Of a stretch of 64,000 bases of DNA, positions 6,004 to 14,932 are shown piece after piece. Source of the DNA: Desulfoluna butyratoxydans (lineage in GTDB: Bacteria > Desulfobacterota > Desulfobacteria > Desulfobacterales > Desulfolunaceae); NCBI RefSeq assembly GCF_900699765.1, contig NZ_CAADHO010000016.1, forward strand, positions 1 to 64,000, read 5' to 3'. Position numbers and translations under genes: made by a program. Below the pieces are notes generated by a model that saw nothing but the letters and a program-made list of their open reading frames with translations, was not told the origin of the DNA and did not search any database. Positions within the stretch are counted from its first letter, which is position 1; each line of letters opens with the position of its first letter.

Positions 6004-7944
6004 TTATTCGGTTTCCTTCCCTCCCTCAGCTGCCGGAAGGATCTTTGCGATAATACCGAGGAGCACCAGGGCCACGAGGCCCAGGGCGGCGTAGAGGCCC
6101 CAGCCGTTGGCCTGGAAGTGTTTGATCCAGCTGCCGGACCAGGTTGTTGTCTTGGAGGCCACGGGCTGGGCCGCAACCTGGGTGGGCAGGGTTTCCATGA
6201 GCTTTGTACGGACCAGTGAGAGGTCGTAGTCCGGGGCGGGGAGGGTCGGGTGTCCGCCGTGGAGGGTGAGGGGGCCGGGCTCATAGGCAAGAAAGCAGAT
6301 GGATGGAGCGGTATAGACTGCCTCGGCTGTTGTGATGGACAGGGGCTCGTTGTCGTTGTGGTCCATGAGGATGCGGATCTTGTTCTGGCCTTCGGGGAGG
6401 CGGGCCAGGGGGATCCTGAGGGTGGTTTCGCTGTCGAGGGTGTTTCTCCAGGTGACGGTCTTCCAGGTTTCCCAGCCCACCTGCCCGGGTTTGGGAAGCT
6501 GGATGGTTACGGTGCGCCTGAAGATGCCCTCGGCCGACAGGTTGAGGGCCACCCACCAGGGGGAAGGCTGGGGCAGGGTGAGGTCCCAGGTGGTCCTGTT
6601 CTGGGCTTTGTCATAGTCCGGGGCAAGGGGCAGGGGGGTCGGCACGTTTTCAGTGCGGTCCATAAAAAAGGGCACCTGGGTCTCACCTTTTGCCAAGCGG
6701 ATTCCTGCACGGTTGGGGGAAAGGCTTGCTTCCATGGGAAAGGGGAGCCGGTAGTAGCCGGGAGCACTTACGGCAACGGAGGCAGCCCAGGTAAAACCCT
6801 CGTTGGTAAAGGGCCCGCCTTTGAGTTTATAGGTGTCGGTGAGGGCCTGTTTTGTGAGATCCGGGTTTGCTTTGGCCTCTGAAAAGGAGACGATCTGATA
6901 GGGGGGGCGGTTCCTGTTTCCGAGGCTTGTTAGGATCTGGGCTTCGGAGCCGGTGCCGGAAAGGGCGGTGTAGGCCCCCTCTTTGTCTGCTGAGAAGACG
7001 ATCCGGGGGAGGAAAAGCTCCACGGAAAGAGCCGATGGGCTGCCGAGGTAGCGGCCCTTGGGATCCAGTTTGATGACCAGGGACTTGCCTTTCCACCTGT
7101 CTCTGATGGGCAGGGTGAGCTCATGGATCTTGTCGGAGACGTGCCTTACCGAGCCTTCAGCTATGGGCACGAAGGTGCGCTGGCCGTTGCGGATCTCTTC
7201 CCTGCCGACCAGCCAGTCGCCCAGAAACTGGGTTTCGGTTGTGAGGCGCAGGGTGTTGATATAAAGGCCGGAGCCGGGCAACAGGGCACGAAGCTCGGTG
7301 ATGTCGCCGGACTCTGATACCTGGAATTTCGGTGTGACGTTCTGCTTTGCGTAGTCCGTGCCTTTGGTGACGGAAAGGGCTGTGACGCGCTCCACAGAGA
7401 TCACTTTTTTATCAAAGTCACGGTCAAAGCCTTTGAAGATCAGGTCGAACTCCTGGTACGTGTCGGGCTTGATGGGGATCTCGCTCCGGGTCTGCCTGCC
7501 GGACCTTACAAGGGCTGCGTCTTTGACCAGAATGATCCAGATGTCGTTAACCCGTGCCCTGACCTCCACCTTGCCTATTATCCTCGGATTGTCCAACGTC
7601 ACATGAAGGGCGTTCACCTCATGGTCCGGGGCATTGCACCGCCAGATAAATTCCCCCCTGTTGTTGAATTTTTTGCTGTAGGCCTTTAACTCGTATCGTT
7701 CCGTGGTGTCCGGCTCCCGCCAGTACAATTCAAAGGCGCGACGGTTGCCGTCCGGGCCTTCCAGGGCAAGGTCCACGGCGTTGGAACCGTTTTTTTTCAT
7801 CAACTCCGGCGGCAGGACGGCTTCGGCAATACCCGGCTCGGGCACAAGGACCGAGGCCCGGTTCTCCCATATGTCGGCAGCATGGAGGGACAGGGGCGTC
7901 CCAAGAAGGGCAACGCAGAGGATAAGGGCATGAATCGGTTTCAT
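6004..7944 (-). CDS. DUF3999 family exported protein
   Basis: This 646-residue protein begins with a clear signal peptide (MKPIHALILCVALLG...SLHAAD) and has one C-terminal transmembrane helix at about 612-636. The long beta-rich ectodomain between them matches the DUF3999 family: a WENRASVLV-type start, repeated beta-sandwich segments and YWREP. The family is of unknown function and typically sits beside DUF2339 membrane proteins, as here. The upstream gene (8168-11959) is on the same strand with a 223-bp gap containing an inverted-repeat element. Topology predicts a periplasmic domain anchored by its C terminus. Confidence 0.8.
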   Translation of the reverse strand: MKPIHALILCVALLGTPLSLHAADIWENRASVLVPEPGIAEAVLPPELMKKNGSNAVDLALEGPDGNRRAFELYWREPDTTERYELKAYSKKFNNRGEFIWRCNAPDHEVNALHVTLDNPRIIGKVEVRARVNDIWIILVKDAALVRSGRQTRSEIPIKPDTYQEFDLIFKGFDRDFDKKVISVERVTALSVTKGTDYAKQNVTPKFQVSESGDITELRALLPGSGLYINTLRLTTETQFLGDWLVGREEIRNGQRTFVPIAEGSVRHVSDKIHELTLPIRDRWKGKSLVIKLDPKGRYLGSPSALSVELFLPRIVFSADKEGAYTALSGTGSEAQILTSLGNRNRPPYQIVSFSEAKANPDLTKQALTDTYKLKGGPFTNEGFTWAASVAVSAPGYYRLPFPMEASLSPNRAGIRLAKGETQVPFFMDRTENVPTPLPLAPDYDKAQNRTTWDLTLPQPSPWWVALNLSAEGIFRRTVTIQLPKPGQVGWETWKTVTWRNTLDSETTLRIPLARLPEGQNKIRILMDHNDNEPLSITTAEAVYTAPSICFLAYEPGPLTLHGGHPTLPAPDYDLSLVRTKLMETLPTQVAAQPVASKTTTWSGSWIKHFQANGWGLYAALGLVALVLLGIIAKILPAAEGGKETE

Positions 7945-7982
7945 ATCAACTCCTGAGAACGAGAAAAATCTATTTAGTTTAT

Positions 7983-8154
7983 GCCTCCGGCGGCCCTGCC
8001 GGAGGCTAAGCTTTTAAAAAAAGTTTAACAAACAGATTATAAAAAACCGTTTGAATGAATGTCGTTTTAAGGCGGGTGTGATTTGACCCGAGGAACGAGG
8101 GGCAAAACGCATCCGCTACCTGCTTTCAAGGTGGCACACCTTGCCGCCGGAGGC
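7983..8154. repeat. Intergenic element bounded by GCCTCCGGCGG/CCGCCGGAGGC
   Basis: Begins GCCTCCGGCGG, which itself forms a hairpin with GCCGGAGGC at 7998-8006, and ends CCTTGCCGCCGGAGGC followed by six T. About 172 bp. The same terminal inverted repeats bound elements near 38541 and 60371. It may also terminate the minus-strand DUF2339 transcript. Confidence 0.6.
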
Positions 8155-8167
8155 TTTTTTCCCTTAT

Positions 8168-11100
8168 TTACCCATCCCCTTTGTCTTCACCGGCCAGAAA
8201 TTTCTGATAGATGACGGAGACGAGGATCATGACCACGGCCAGGCCTGCAAAGGAGCCCACCCGGTAGAGGTGGCCGAGGGACCAGAGGTCCCGGGTGAAT
8301 ATCTTCAGGGACGTAACGCCCAGAAGGGCGATGGCGGCCCATCGGGTCTGGTTGTTCCTGGTTCTGACGCCCACGGCCAGAAGGCCAATGGCAAAGAGCA
8401 TCCATCCGATGCTGTAGGCCAGCTGTTTGGGAAGGCTTCCATTGGTGAGGAAGCTGAAGGGCTCGTCTGGTCCTCCGAACACGCTTGCGATCTCGATGTT
8501 GAGGATGGCAAAGGCCGTGACGGCAAGGGCCACACCCCAGAATGCACTTGGCTCAGGCCTGGGCAGGGGCCAGGGGGTGGGGCGGGGCTTTACGGTGAGA
8601 AAGGTCAACAGGCCCAGGGCTCCGATGTAAAGGAGGGTAGGGGTGTTGGCCAGTGGCGTCATGAGACCGAAGGCCTCGCTGAACCGCAGGGGAAAGAGAA
8701 GGGCCTTGGCCAGGCCAATGATGGCCAGGACGAGACCGGCAAGGCGAAAGGGGCGATCCAGGGCTTTGGGCCAGTGGAGCATGGCCGTGCCGTAGAGGAT
8801 CCACAGGGCGGCCGAGGCCACAGCGCGGTAAGGCGTCTGGCTGAAAAAGAGGGTGAAGGGCTGTCCCGTGGCCAGGCCGGTGCTTAAGGCCAGGGCCGGG
8901 AGGGCAAACCCTGCCACGAGCAGCACGGCCAGGAGCAGGTTACGGGAATAGCCGTTGAAGGCGTCCGGGGACTCCTTTTTAAAGGTGAACCAGGCCATGA
9001 CCACAAGGGCCAGGCACGCAAAGATGGCCGGGTTGGCCCAGGGGCCCATGGTGGCGATGGCCTTGGGCATGAAAATGGGCAACAGGACAAGGCCGGTGCT
9101 GCCGGAGACAAAGAGAAGGAGCCCTGCAAGGCGCATGGCGATGTGAAGCCGCGGCACGCGCCAGGTGGCGGCGCCGAACCCGGCCCAGGCCAGGGCGCAG
9201 GCTGCCCAGTGGGCATAGGAGTTGTCGGGGATGAGGCTGTGGGAGGAGCCGGACCCGGAGAAGAGGTCGGCCACGGCCAGGTTGGCCAGGTAGAATCCCG
9301 TGACAAGGCTCATCCAGAGAAAGACGTTGGGCAGGTCCATGCGGCCCAGCTTGCGCTCGGGCCAGGGGCTGAGCTTGACGGCGGCTCCCAGGGCCGCGGT
9401 GCAGGCAGCCACGGAGAAAAATGCCGGGTTGAGCAAGGGCAGGACGCCCTCTGCGCTCATCCGAGGCAGGGCTGTGTAGAGGACCAGGAGCCCGGACGGG
9501 GCCAGGCCCAGGGAGACCCATCTGAGGCCCGGGTGTTCGATGCGTCTGTTGAGCCAGAGCAAAAGGGCAGACTCAAAGACCAGGGCCACCCCGAGCCATC
9601 CGTGGGGAAGCAGGAGCACGGGCAGGGCGGAGATGTAAAAGAGAAGGACCCCGCCGTGAAACGCGAGAATGCTGTTGCGGTGGGGGCTTGCCTCCAGCCG
9701 TTTTAACAGGATGGTGACGGGTCCAATTTTAAGAAGGGCAGGGACCAGGGGCAGCCAGCCCGAGAGGTCTCCGGGCCAGAGGATCTTTGCGGCATACAGG
9801 GCAAAGAGCATTTGGGCCAGCTCAAAGAGAGCGGCCGCGTGCCAGACCACGGGCCATTTCTTTTGCTGAGAGAACAGGGGAAAGGGAAGGGCCAGGGCGG
9901 CAACAAAGAGCACCGAGGACCAGGTAACGGCGGAAAAGAGAAGGGGCGCCCCCCACTGGCTGAAGACCCAGACAGACTGGGCCGCGGTCGTGGCCACAAG
10001 GGCGATGGCCCCGGTGGGCTGAAAGCCCGTCCGTCTGCACATGAACAGGCAGAGCCCCAGAAAGGCCGTAAGGGTCACCATGCCTGCGTGGGGGTAGTGG
10101 GGATGGCGCACGGCAAAGGCGGCCCCCATGAGGAGAAAGAGCCCCACGGACGGTGCTGCGGTGAGCCACTCCTCCAGTTTGAAGAAGGGGGTGGCAAAGC
10201 CCTTGGCAGGGGGAAGGTCCAGCCGGGCCAGAAGGGCGGGCATGGACCTGATCAAAAGGATCATGGCGGCCATGAGGAGGGCGCCCGCCATGAGGGCAAA
10301 GGCGAAGAACCCAAAGCCGATGAAGGAGGTGGGGACGGCAAAGAGCCAGTAGAGACCGCCACCGACAAAAAGTCCCAGGAGGAGCAGCACCTGGAGAAAG
10401 GCGCCGACAAGAAGGCTTATGGCAATACCCGCGATCTGGAGGATCAGCAGCACGGGCCAGAAGAGGGGGCCGGCAAAGGGCGTTCCCGCAAGGGCCAGGA
10501 CCGTGGCCGCCACAACAGCCGTAGGAAAGAGCTTGAGCCAGCGGAGCATCATGTCGGAGTGGCCGTGGCGCAGGATGAGGGCCACGGGCCCTAAGCCTCC
10601 GGTCACACCGTAGACAAGCAGGAGAAGGGTTCCTGCCGGGGCGGTCTCGGCACCAAACCGCATGGCGACCCAGGCCAGCACCGGAAGAAAGGTGATGGCA
10701 ATGCAGGGGACAACCCGGTGGTGCCATGCGTTGTTGAAAAATCCCAGGGCCAGGGCGGCAGCCGAGGTGGCGGTGAGGATGAAAAGGGGCTCCCAGCCCG
10801 GTTTGGCAAAGGTGAGGAGCAGGGCCACGGCAATGGGCGGCAAAAAGGAGAGGAACCCCGCCCACCTGGCGGACTGGTTTGTTTCGGGGTTGAGCTGTTT
10901 CGGCGCGAGAAAAAAGGCGAACAGCCCAGGAATGGCGCCCCACATCACGGCCATGGGAAAGGCAGGGCTTGAACCAAGGGTGGCAAAGGTGGCGCATCCT
11001 GCGGTGATGAGGGTGCCTGTTGCGGCCACAAAGAGAAGGGAGGGCGCGGCAAGGAACGCCGAGACCCTCTGAAGTCCCACACCCACCACGGCCAGGTAGG

Positions 11101-11959
11101 CAAAGAGCAGGATGAGGCTCCCCTGGCCGCTGCCCAGGAGCAGGGGGGTGACATAGGCGCCCACGGCTCCCAGAATGGCGATGGAGATGCGCCGGTAAAA
11201 AGCGGAGAGGGCAAAGGCCGCTGCCGAGATAAGGGAGAGGATCCCGAAGCCCATGGGATTGGGGATGTAGTGATAATAGAGGGTGGCTGCAAAGACCACA
11301 CTGTACAGAACCCCGATGCCCCCTGACGCCAGGGTCTGCCTGAGGATATCAAACCGCAGGCTTTTGACCCGTCCCGAGGCGATGAGCAGGGCCGTGCCCG
11401 TGGCCGCGCCGATGGCCAGGCGAAGCTGGGCCGGGATGAGGTTGTTGTCGATGGAGTACTTGACGAAGAACCCGGCGGCAATGAAGAGGGCCAGCCCCCC
11501 GAGCCAGGCAAAGAGCCGGGCGCCTGCAAAGAGTTCCCAGTCCACGTTTTCCTTGAACCGCTGCCATTGAGCGGCCCAGGTGCTGCGCAGGGTGGGGCTG
11601 GGGGCAGGGGCGGGCTTGGGCGCGGCAGGTGTTGCCTGGGGCTCCCTGATGAAGAGGGCTGGCGGCGCAAGCAGGATGCGGCCCTTTTGAAAGCGCGGGC
11701 GGGCCGGTTTCTTTTTCGATGGCGCCCTTTGGGGCTCCGGTGGAAGGTCAAGGAGCATCTCGTCCAGGATCTCGTCATGGGAAGGCGCCTGTGGGGCGGC
11801 GGTCGCCCGGGGCGTCCTTACTTCATGGGCCGCTTCTGCGGCAGACAAGTCCTTCAGGGCTGTTTCAAGGGCATCGATACGCCTGGAGAGCTGCTTGTTG
11901 ACGTTATTGAGCCGTGTAAACACGCAGATCGCGAGGATGGCTAAGAGCAGGAAATACAT
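8168..11959 (-). CDS. DUF2339 polytopic membrane protein
   Basis: 1263 residues. The N terminus is a membrane anchor (MYFLLLAILAICVF), then a short coiled coil (about 14-45) and a Pro/Ala-rich linker to about 135. The DUF2339 core starts near WELFAGARLFAWLGGLALFIAAGFFVKYSID, and several dozen hydrophobic helices fill the rest. DUF2339 proteins are of unknown function and pair with DUF3999, which follows downstream on the same strand. The two probably form an envelope complex. Start chosen at the ATG of the anchor; no clear Shine-Dalgarno is seen. Confidence 0.8.
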   Translation of the reverse strand: MYFLLLAILAICVFTRLNNVNKQLSRRIDALETALKDLSAAEAAHEVRTPRATAAPQAPSHDEILDEMLLDLPPEPQRAPSKKKPARPRFQKGRILLAPPALFIREPQATPAAPKPAPAPSPTLRSTWAAQWQRFKENVDWELFAGARLFAWLGGLALFIAAGFFVKYSIDNNLIPAQLRLAIGAATGTALLIASGRVKSLRFDILRQTLASGGIGVLYSVVFAATLYYHYIPNPMGFGILSLISAAAFALSAFYRRISIAILGAVGAYVTPLLLGSGQGSLILLFAYLAVVGVGLQRVSAFLAAPSLLFVAATGTLITAGCATFATLGSSPAFPMAVMWGAIPGLFAFFLAPKQLNPETNQSARWAGFLSFLPPIAVALLLTFAKPGWEPLFILTATSAAALALGFFNNAWHHRVVPCIAITFLPVLAWVAMRFGAETAPAGTLLLLVYGVTGGLGPVALILRHGHSDMMLRWLKLFPTAVVAATVLALAGTPFAGPLFWPVLLILQIAGIAISLLVGAFLQVLLLLGLFVGGGLYWLFAVPTSFIGFGFFAFALMAGALLMAAMILLIRSMPALLARLDLPPAKGFATPFFKLEEWLTAAPSVGLFLLMGAAFAVRHPHYPHAGMVTLTAFLGLCLFMCRRTGFQPTGAIALVATTAAQSVWVFSQWGAPLLFSAVTWSSVLFVAALALPFPLFSQQKKWPVVWHAAALFELAQMLFALYAAKILWPGDLSGWLPLVPALLKIGPVTILLKRLEASPHRNSILAFHGGVLLFYISALPVLLLPHGWLGVALVFESALLLWLNRRIEHPGLRWVSLGLAPSGLLVLYTALPRMSAEGVLPLLNPAFFSVAACTAALGAAVKLSPWPERKLGRMDLPNVFLWMSLVTGFYLANLAVADLFSGSGSSHSLIPDNSYAHWAACALAWAGFGAATWRVPRLHIAMRLAGLLLFVSGSTGLVLLPIFMPKAIATMGPWANPAIFACLALVVMAWFTFKKESPDAFNGYSRNLLLAVLLVAGFALPALALSTGLATGQPFTLFFSQTPYRAVASAALWILYGTAMLHWPKALDRPFRLAGLVLAIIGLAKALLFPLRFSEAFGLMTPLANTPTLLYIGALGLLTFLTVKPRPTPWPLPRPEPSAFWGVALAVTAFAILNIEIASVFGGPDEPFSFLTNGSLPKQLAYSIGWMLFAIGLLAVGVRTRNNQTRWAAIALLGVTSLKIFTRDLWSLGHLYRVGSFAGLAVVMILVSVIYQKFLAGEDKGDG

Positions 11960-12363
11960 GGGACACCGAAGTAGCAGACGTTAAACATGCGCGCCGGAAT
12001 GATGGGCATGGGGTGAACCGGGCGCATGCAGTGCAAGTGTGTGAGTTACGGAGGCCGACACAAACGTGTGTGACAGATAAAATCGGCGTGGTGGCACAGA
12101 CCGGGCAGATGGGCAGGTGCTGCCGGGCGTTATCACGTGGGCGTGTTCCCGGTGCTGCGACACATGGTTTGTCACTTTATGGGGTTATCAGGAACATTGC
12201 AAGATCAAAGGGATGGGCGGTTGAGGCGGGGTTGCCTATGAACGGCTTGTCAACGGGATGTCACGGCAAGCGACGCCGGAACGGACAGGGAACACTGTGC
12301 GGGGCGCCGCCTGCCCGGCAGCGCGGGGCTGTGTCGGGCAGGGCGGATAATAGCCATGTAAAT
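11960..12363. other. Intergenic region without a gene
   Basis: Lies between two minus-strand genes and must hold the promoter for the DUF2339 gene. It is rich in short GTGTG/CACAC and CGGGCA runs. I see no RNA gene, clear promoter or terminator. A long plus-strand frame entering here (12013-13260) is an antisense shadow of the next gene. Confidence 0.5.
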
Positions 12364-14223
12364 TCAAAATGTCACGGCGATTTCATACACACCGTCGCTC
12401 ATGGTCACCTTGCAGCTCTCTCCGAGCTTTTTGAAGACGGCGAGCATCTGGCGGTTGGAGCTGAGTACATCGGCGGTAAAGCCTTTAAGTCCCCTTTTTT
12501 TTGCGATGTCCGTGAGCATGTCCAGCATGCCGGTGGCAATGCCCATGTTCTGGAAGGCTTCGTCCACAACAAAGGCCACCTCGGCGTACCCCTCCTTCCT
12601 TCCCTTGACGAACCGGCCTTCGGCCACCAGGCGCTCCTTGTCGGCCCGGCCCGTAACGCCCACGATGGCCATGGTGTCGGTGTAGTCGATGTTGACGTAC
12701 TCCTGCATCCTGGCGTGGGGCATGGCCGTTACCGGGGTGAAGTAACGGTAATAGACGGCGGTGTCCGAGAACCGGTAGAAGAGTTTTCTCATGCCCTCTT
12801 CGTCGGAGGGGCGGATGGGGCGGAAGTGGATCACCTTGCCCCCCTTGAAGGTCCGGGTGCGGTGGATCTCCGAGGGATAGGAGTGGGCGGAGTCTTCCAG
12901 GAAGATCTGGTCCGGGTAGAGGATGTGGCTCTCCCGGGCGGCGGCCACCAGGGCGGCGCGGTCGTCGGGATGGGCGATCTCGATGAGGGCCTGGGCCCGT
13001 TCCCGCACGGTGCGCCCTTTAAGGCTGGCCACCCCGTATTCGGTGATGACCAGGTCCACGGACTCATGGAGGGAGAACTGGTTGGGGTAGTTGTCCACGC
13101 TGCAGGTGACGTTGGGCTTGCCCTCCAGGTTTCGGCTGGACAGGGCAAAGATGGTGCATCCGCCCCGGGAGATCTCGGCGCCGTTGAAAAAGTCGATGAC
13201 CTCCGAGGGGCCGGTGGCCACGTTGCCTTTGCCGGTGTGCAGGGCAAAGCGGCCTTTTAAGTCCACCTTCCGGGCGTGGACGATGGTGACCACCGAGGGG
13301 TTCTTGCCGATCTGCATGGGGCTGAAGACCCGGTTGATGGCCTGGAACTCCACCATGGGGTTGCCGTCGAGCCACTTTAAAAGCTCTTTGGACCCCAGGG
13401 CGTAGGAGGTCAGGGATTTTCCCTGGTAGATTTTTTTGTTCCGGTTGGTCACAGCCCCGCTGTTGATGAGGTCCATGAGGGCATCGGTGACAAAGGGGCT
13501 GTGGATGCCCAGGTTCTTTTTGCCCCGCAGGTGGCGGGGAAGGGCCTCGAAGAGGGGGCCGATGGAGTAGGAGATGCAGCTGCCGTCTTCGATGACCGAG
13601 GCCACCTTCTGGGCCACCACGTCAAAGACCTTGTCCACGGGCCAGCGGTCAAAGGTGAAGGGCGGGTCGTCGGAGAGGACAAAACAGTCGAAATCCGAGA
13701 TGGGCACAAAGGTGTCCCCGAAGGTGCGGGGGACGTTTTCATTGATCTCGCCGATGACCACGGTGGCCTTGTCGATGGCCTGCCGGGCCACGTCTACGGC
13801 GGTGCCCAGGCTGCAATAACCCGAGTCGTTGGGCGGGGAGACCTGGATCATGGCCACGTGGACGTCGATGTGGTCCGAGGCAAAAAGGTTGGGGATTTCA
13901 GAATAGCGGCTGGGGATGTAGTCCACATGGCCCTTGGAGATGGCGTCGTCGGCCACCCATCCGGAGAAGAAGGTCTTCAGGCGAAAGCGGTCTGCCGAAA
14001 AATTCTTGGAGTTGACGGCATCGCCGAAGCTGATGATCTGGATCAGCTCCAGATCCTGGATGTTCGGCGCTGCAGAGGCCAGGAGGGCCCGGACCATGGT
14101 GCGGGGTTCGGCCGCACCGGTGCCGATAAAGATACTCATCCCGGGTTCGAGCTCTTCTAAGGCCACTTCCGGGGTCACGATCATCTCTTGAAGCACTGTG
14201 GAGTAGTCTCGTACCATGGGCAA
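12364..14223 (-). CDS. Acetyl-CoA hydrolase/transferase fused to a GNAT domain
   Basis: 619 residues. Residues about 10-430 are a class I CoA-transferase of the acetyl-CoA hydrolase/4-hydroxybutyrate CoA-transferase type. Supporting motifs include GMSIFIGTGAAEPR, VSPPNDSGYCSLG, the GEINENVPRTFGD segment carrying the expected catalytic Glu, and ITEYGVASLKGRTVRERA. Residues about 460-619 are a GNAT acetyltransferase (FRPIRPSDEEGMRKLFYRFSD; AEVAFVVDEAFQNMGIATGML, the acetyl-CoA loop). Such fusions occur in anaerobes. The first half swaps CoA between short-chain acids; the second may acetylate a protein or metabolite. It stands alone, not in an operon. Confidence 0.85.
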   Translation of the reverse strand: MPMVRDYSTVLQEMIVTPEVALEELEPGMSIFIGTGAAEPRTMVRALLASAAPNIQDLELIQIISFGDAVNSKNFSADRFRLKTFFSGWVADDAISKGHVDYIPSRYSEIPNLFASDHIDVHVAMIQVSPPNDSGYCSLGTAVDVARQAIDKATVVIGEINENVPRTFGDTFVPISDFDCFVLSDDPPFTFDRWPVDKVFDVVAQKVASVIEDGSCISYSIGPLFEALPRHLRGKKNLGIHSPFVTDALMDLINSGAVTNRNKKIYQGKSLTSYALGSKELLKWLDGNPMVEFQAINRVFSPMQIGKNPSVVTIVHARKVDLKGRFALHTGKGNVATGPSEVIDFFNGAEISRGGCTIFALSSRNLEGKPNVTCSVDNYPNQFSLHESVDLVITEYGVASLKGRTVRERAQALIEIAHPDDRAALVAAARESHILYPDQIFLEDSAHSYPSEIHRTRTFKGGKVIHFRPIRPSDEEGMRKLFYRFSDTAVYYRYFTPVTAMPHARMQEYVNIDYTDTMAIVGVTGRADKERLVAEGRFVKGRKEGYAEVAFVVDEAFQNMGIATGMLDMLTDIAKKRGLKGFTADVLSSNRQMLAVFKKLGESCKVTMSDGVYEIAVTF

Positions 14224-14437
14224 CGTGTCTCACTGGGAAGGGAAGGGCAACCAGCCGACACCCCGGTGACGGGGGCGGTTATCGAACGGTGACGTCCGTT
14301 TCGCCACCGTTCGGGTGATCATTGTTTTATTAAGGTAGTCGTTGCCGAGGGGAAAAGGAAGCAAAAAGTGTGGGGAAAGGGGATATTCCGTTTGACGGGT
14401 GGTGTCCCGGGACTCCGTCGGGCCGTGGGTCGAAGGA

Positions 14438-14722
14438 TCAGGCCTGGAGGGGGTGACTGCGCTTTCGGTCGGCGGCCAGCTCTTCCAGGCGGGCCTCTAC
14501 CCAGGCCCGGAGCTTGCGGGTTTTATCGAAGTTTTCCGAATGATAGTTCAGGACCCACCAGAGCTTGTTCAGGGCCTGGGGATCGGACTCAAAGTGGCTG
14601 ATGGTCTCCTTGAGAGACTGGTAGCGCTTGGGGTGCCGGGAGAGTTCCTCATAAAGATCCCGGCAGGACCGGATGGTGTGGGGCGGGAGCTTGAATGAGG
14701 CGATGGCTGATTTGCTGATCAT
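14438..14722 (-). CDS. Hypothetical protein, 94 aa
   Basis: Basic, helical, soluble; starts MISKSAIASFKLPPHTIRSC after a strong GGAGG site 4-5 bp upstream, which supports a real gene. Residues about 20-75 look like a helical bundle (LYEELSRHPKRYQSLKETISHF). No family recognised. It is downstream of the FGE-fold operon on the same strand but separated by a GC-rich cruciform, so it is probably transcribed alone. Confidence 0.55.
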   Translation of the reverse strand: MISKSAIASFKLPPHTIRSCRDLYEELSRHPKRYQSLKETISHFESDPQALNKLWWVLNYHSENFDKTRKLRAWVEARLEELAADRKRSHPLQA

Positions 14723-14749
14723 GGGGCCTCCGAAAACGTCAAAGGGTGA

Positions 14750-14797
14750 TCCCGCGCCAAAAGGGCCTGAAAGGCCCTGGGGTGCGCCTGTGGCGCG
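14750..14797. repeat. Nested cruciform
   Basis: Outer arms CCCGCGCC/GGCGCGGG enclose an inner AGGGCCT-GAA-AGGCCCT hairpin. There is no T-run, so it is a REP-type structure rather than a canonical terminator. Confidence 0.55.
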
Positions 14798-14932
14798 GGA
14801 GATCCGTCTTGTTCATCTGAAGACACGGGAAAAACTCAGTGCATGGCTGAATTGTATGTCTGGGGTAGTCGGGATGTCTATAGGGGAGATTCCCGATTTT
14901 CAGATCGGTTTCCCGGGTCGATCGGGGGATGA

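Noticed and set aside
12013..13260. 415-codon plus-strand ORF
   Set aside because: It is antisense to the CoA-transferase gene, which has clear family motifs; long antisense frames are common in this GC-rich DNA.
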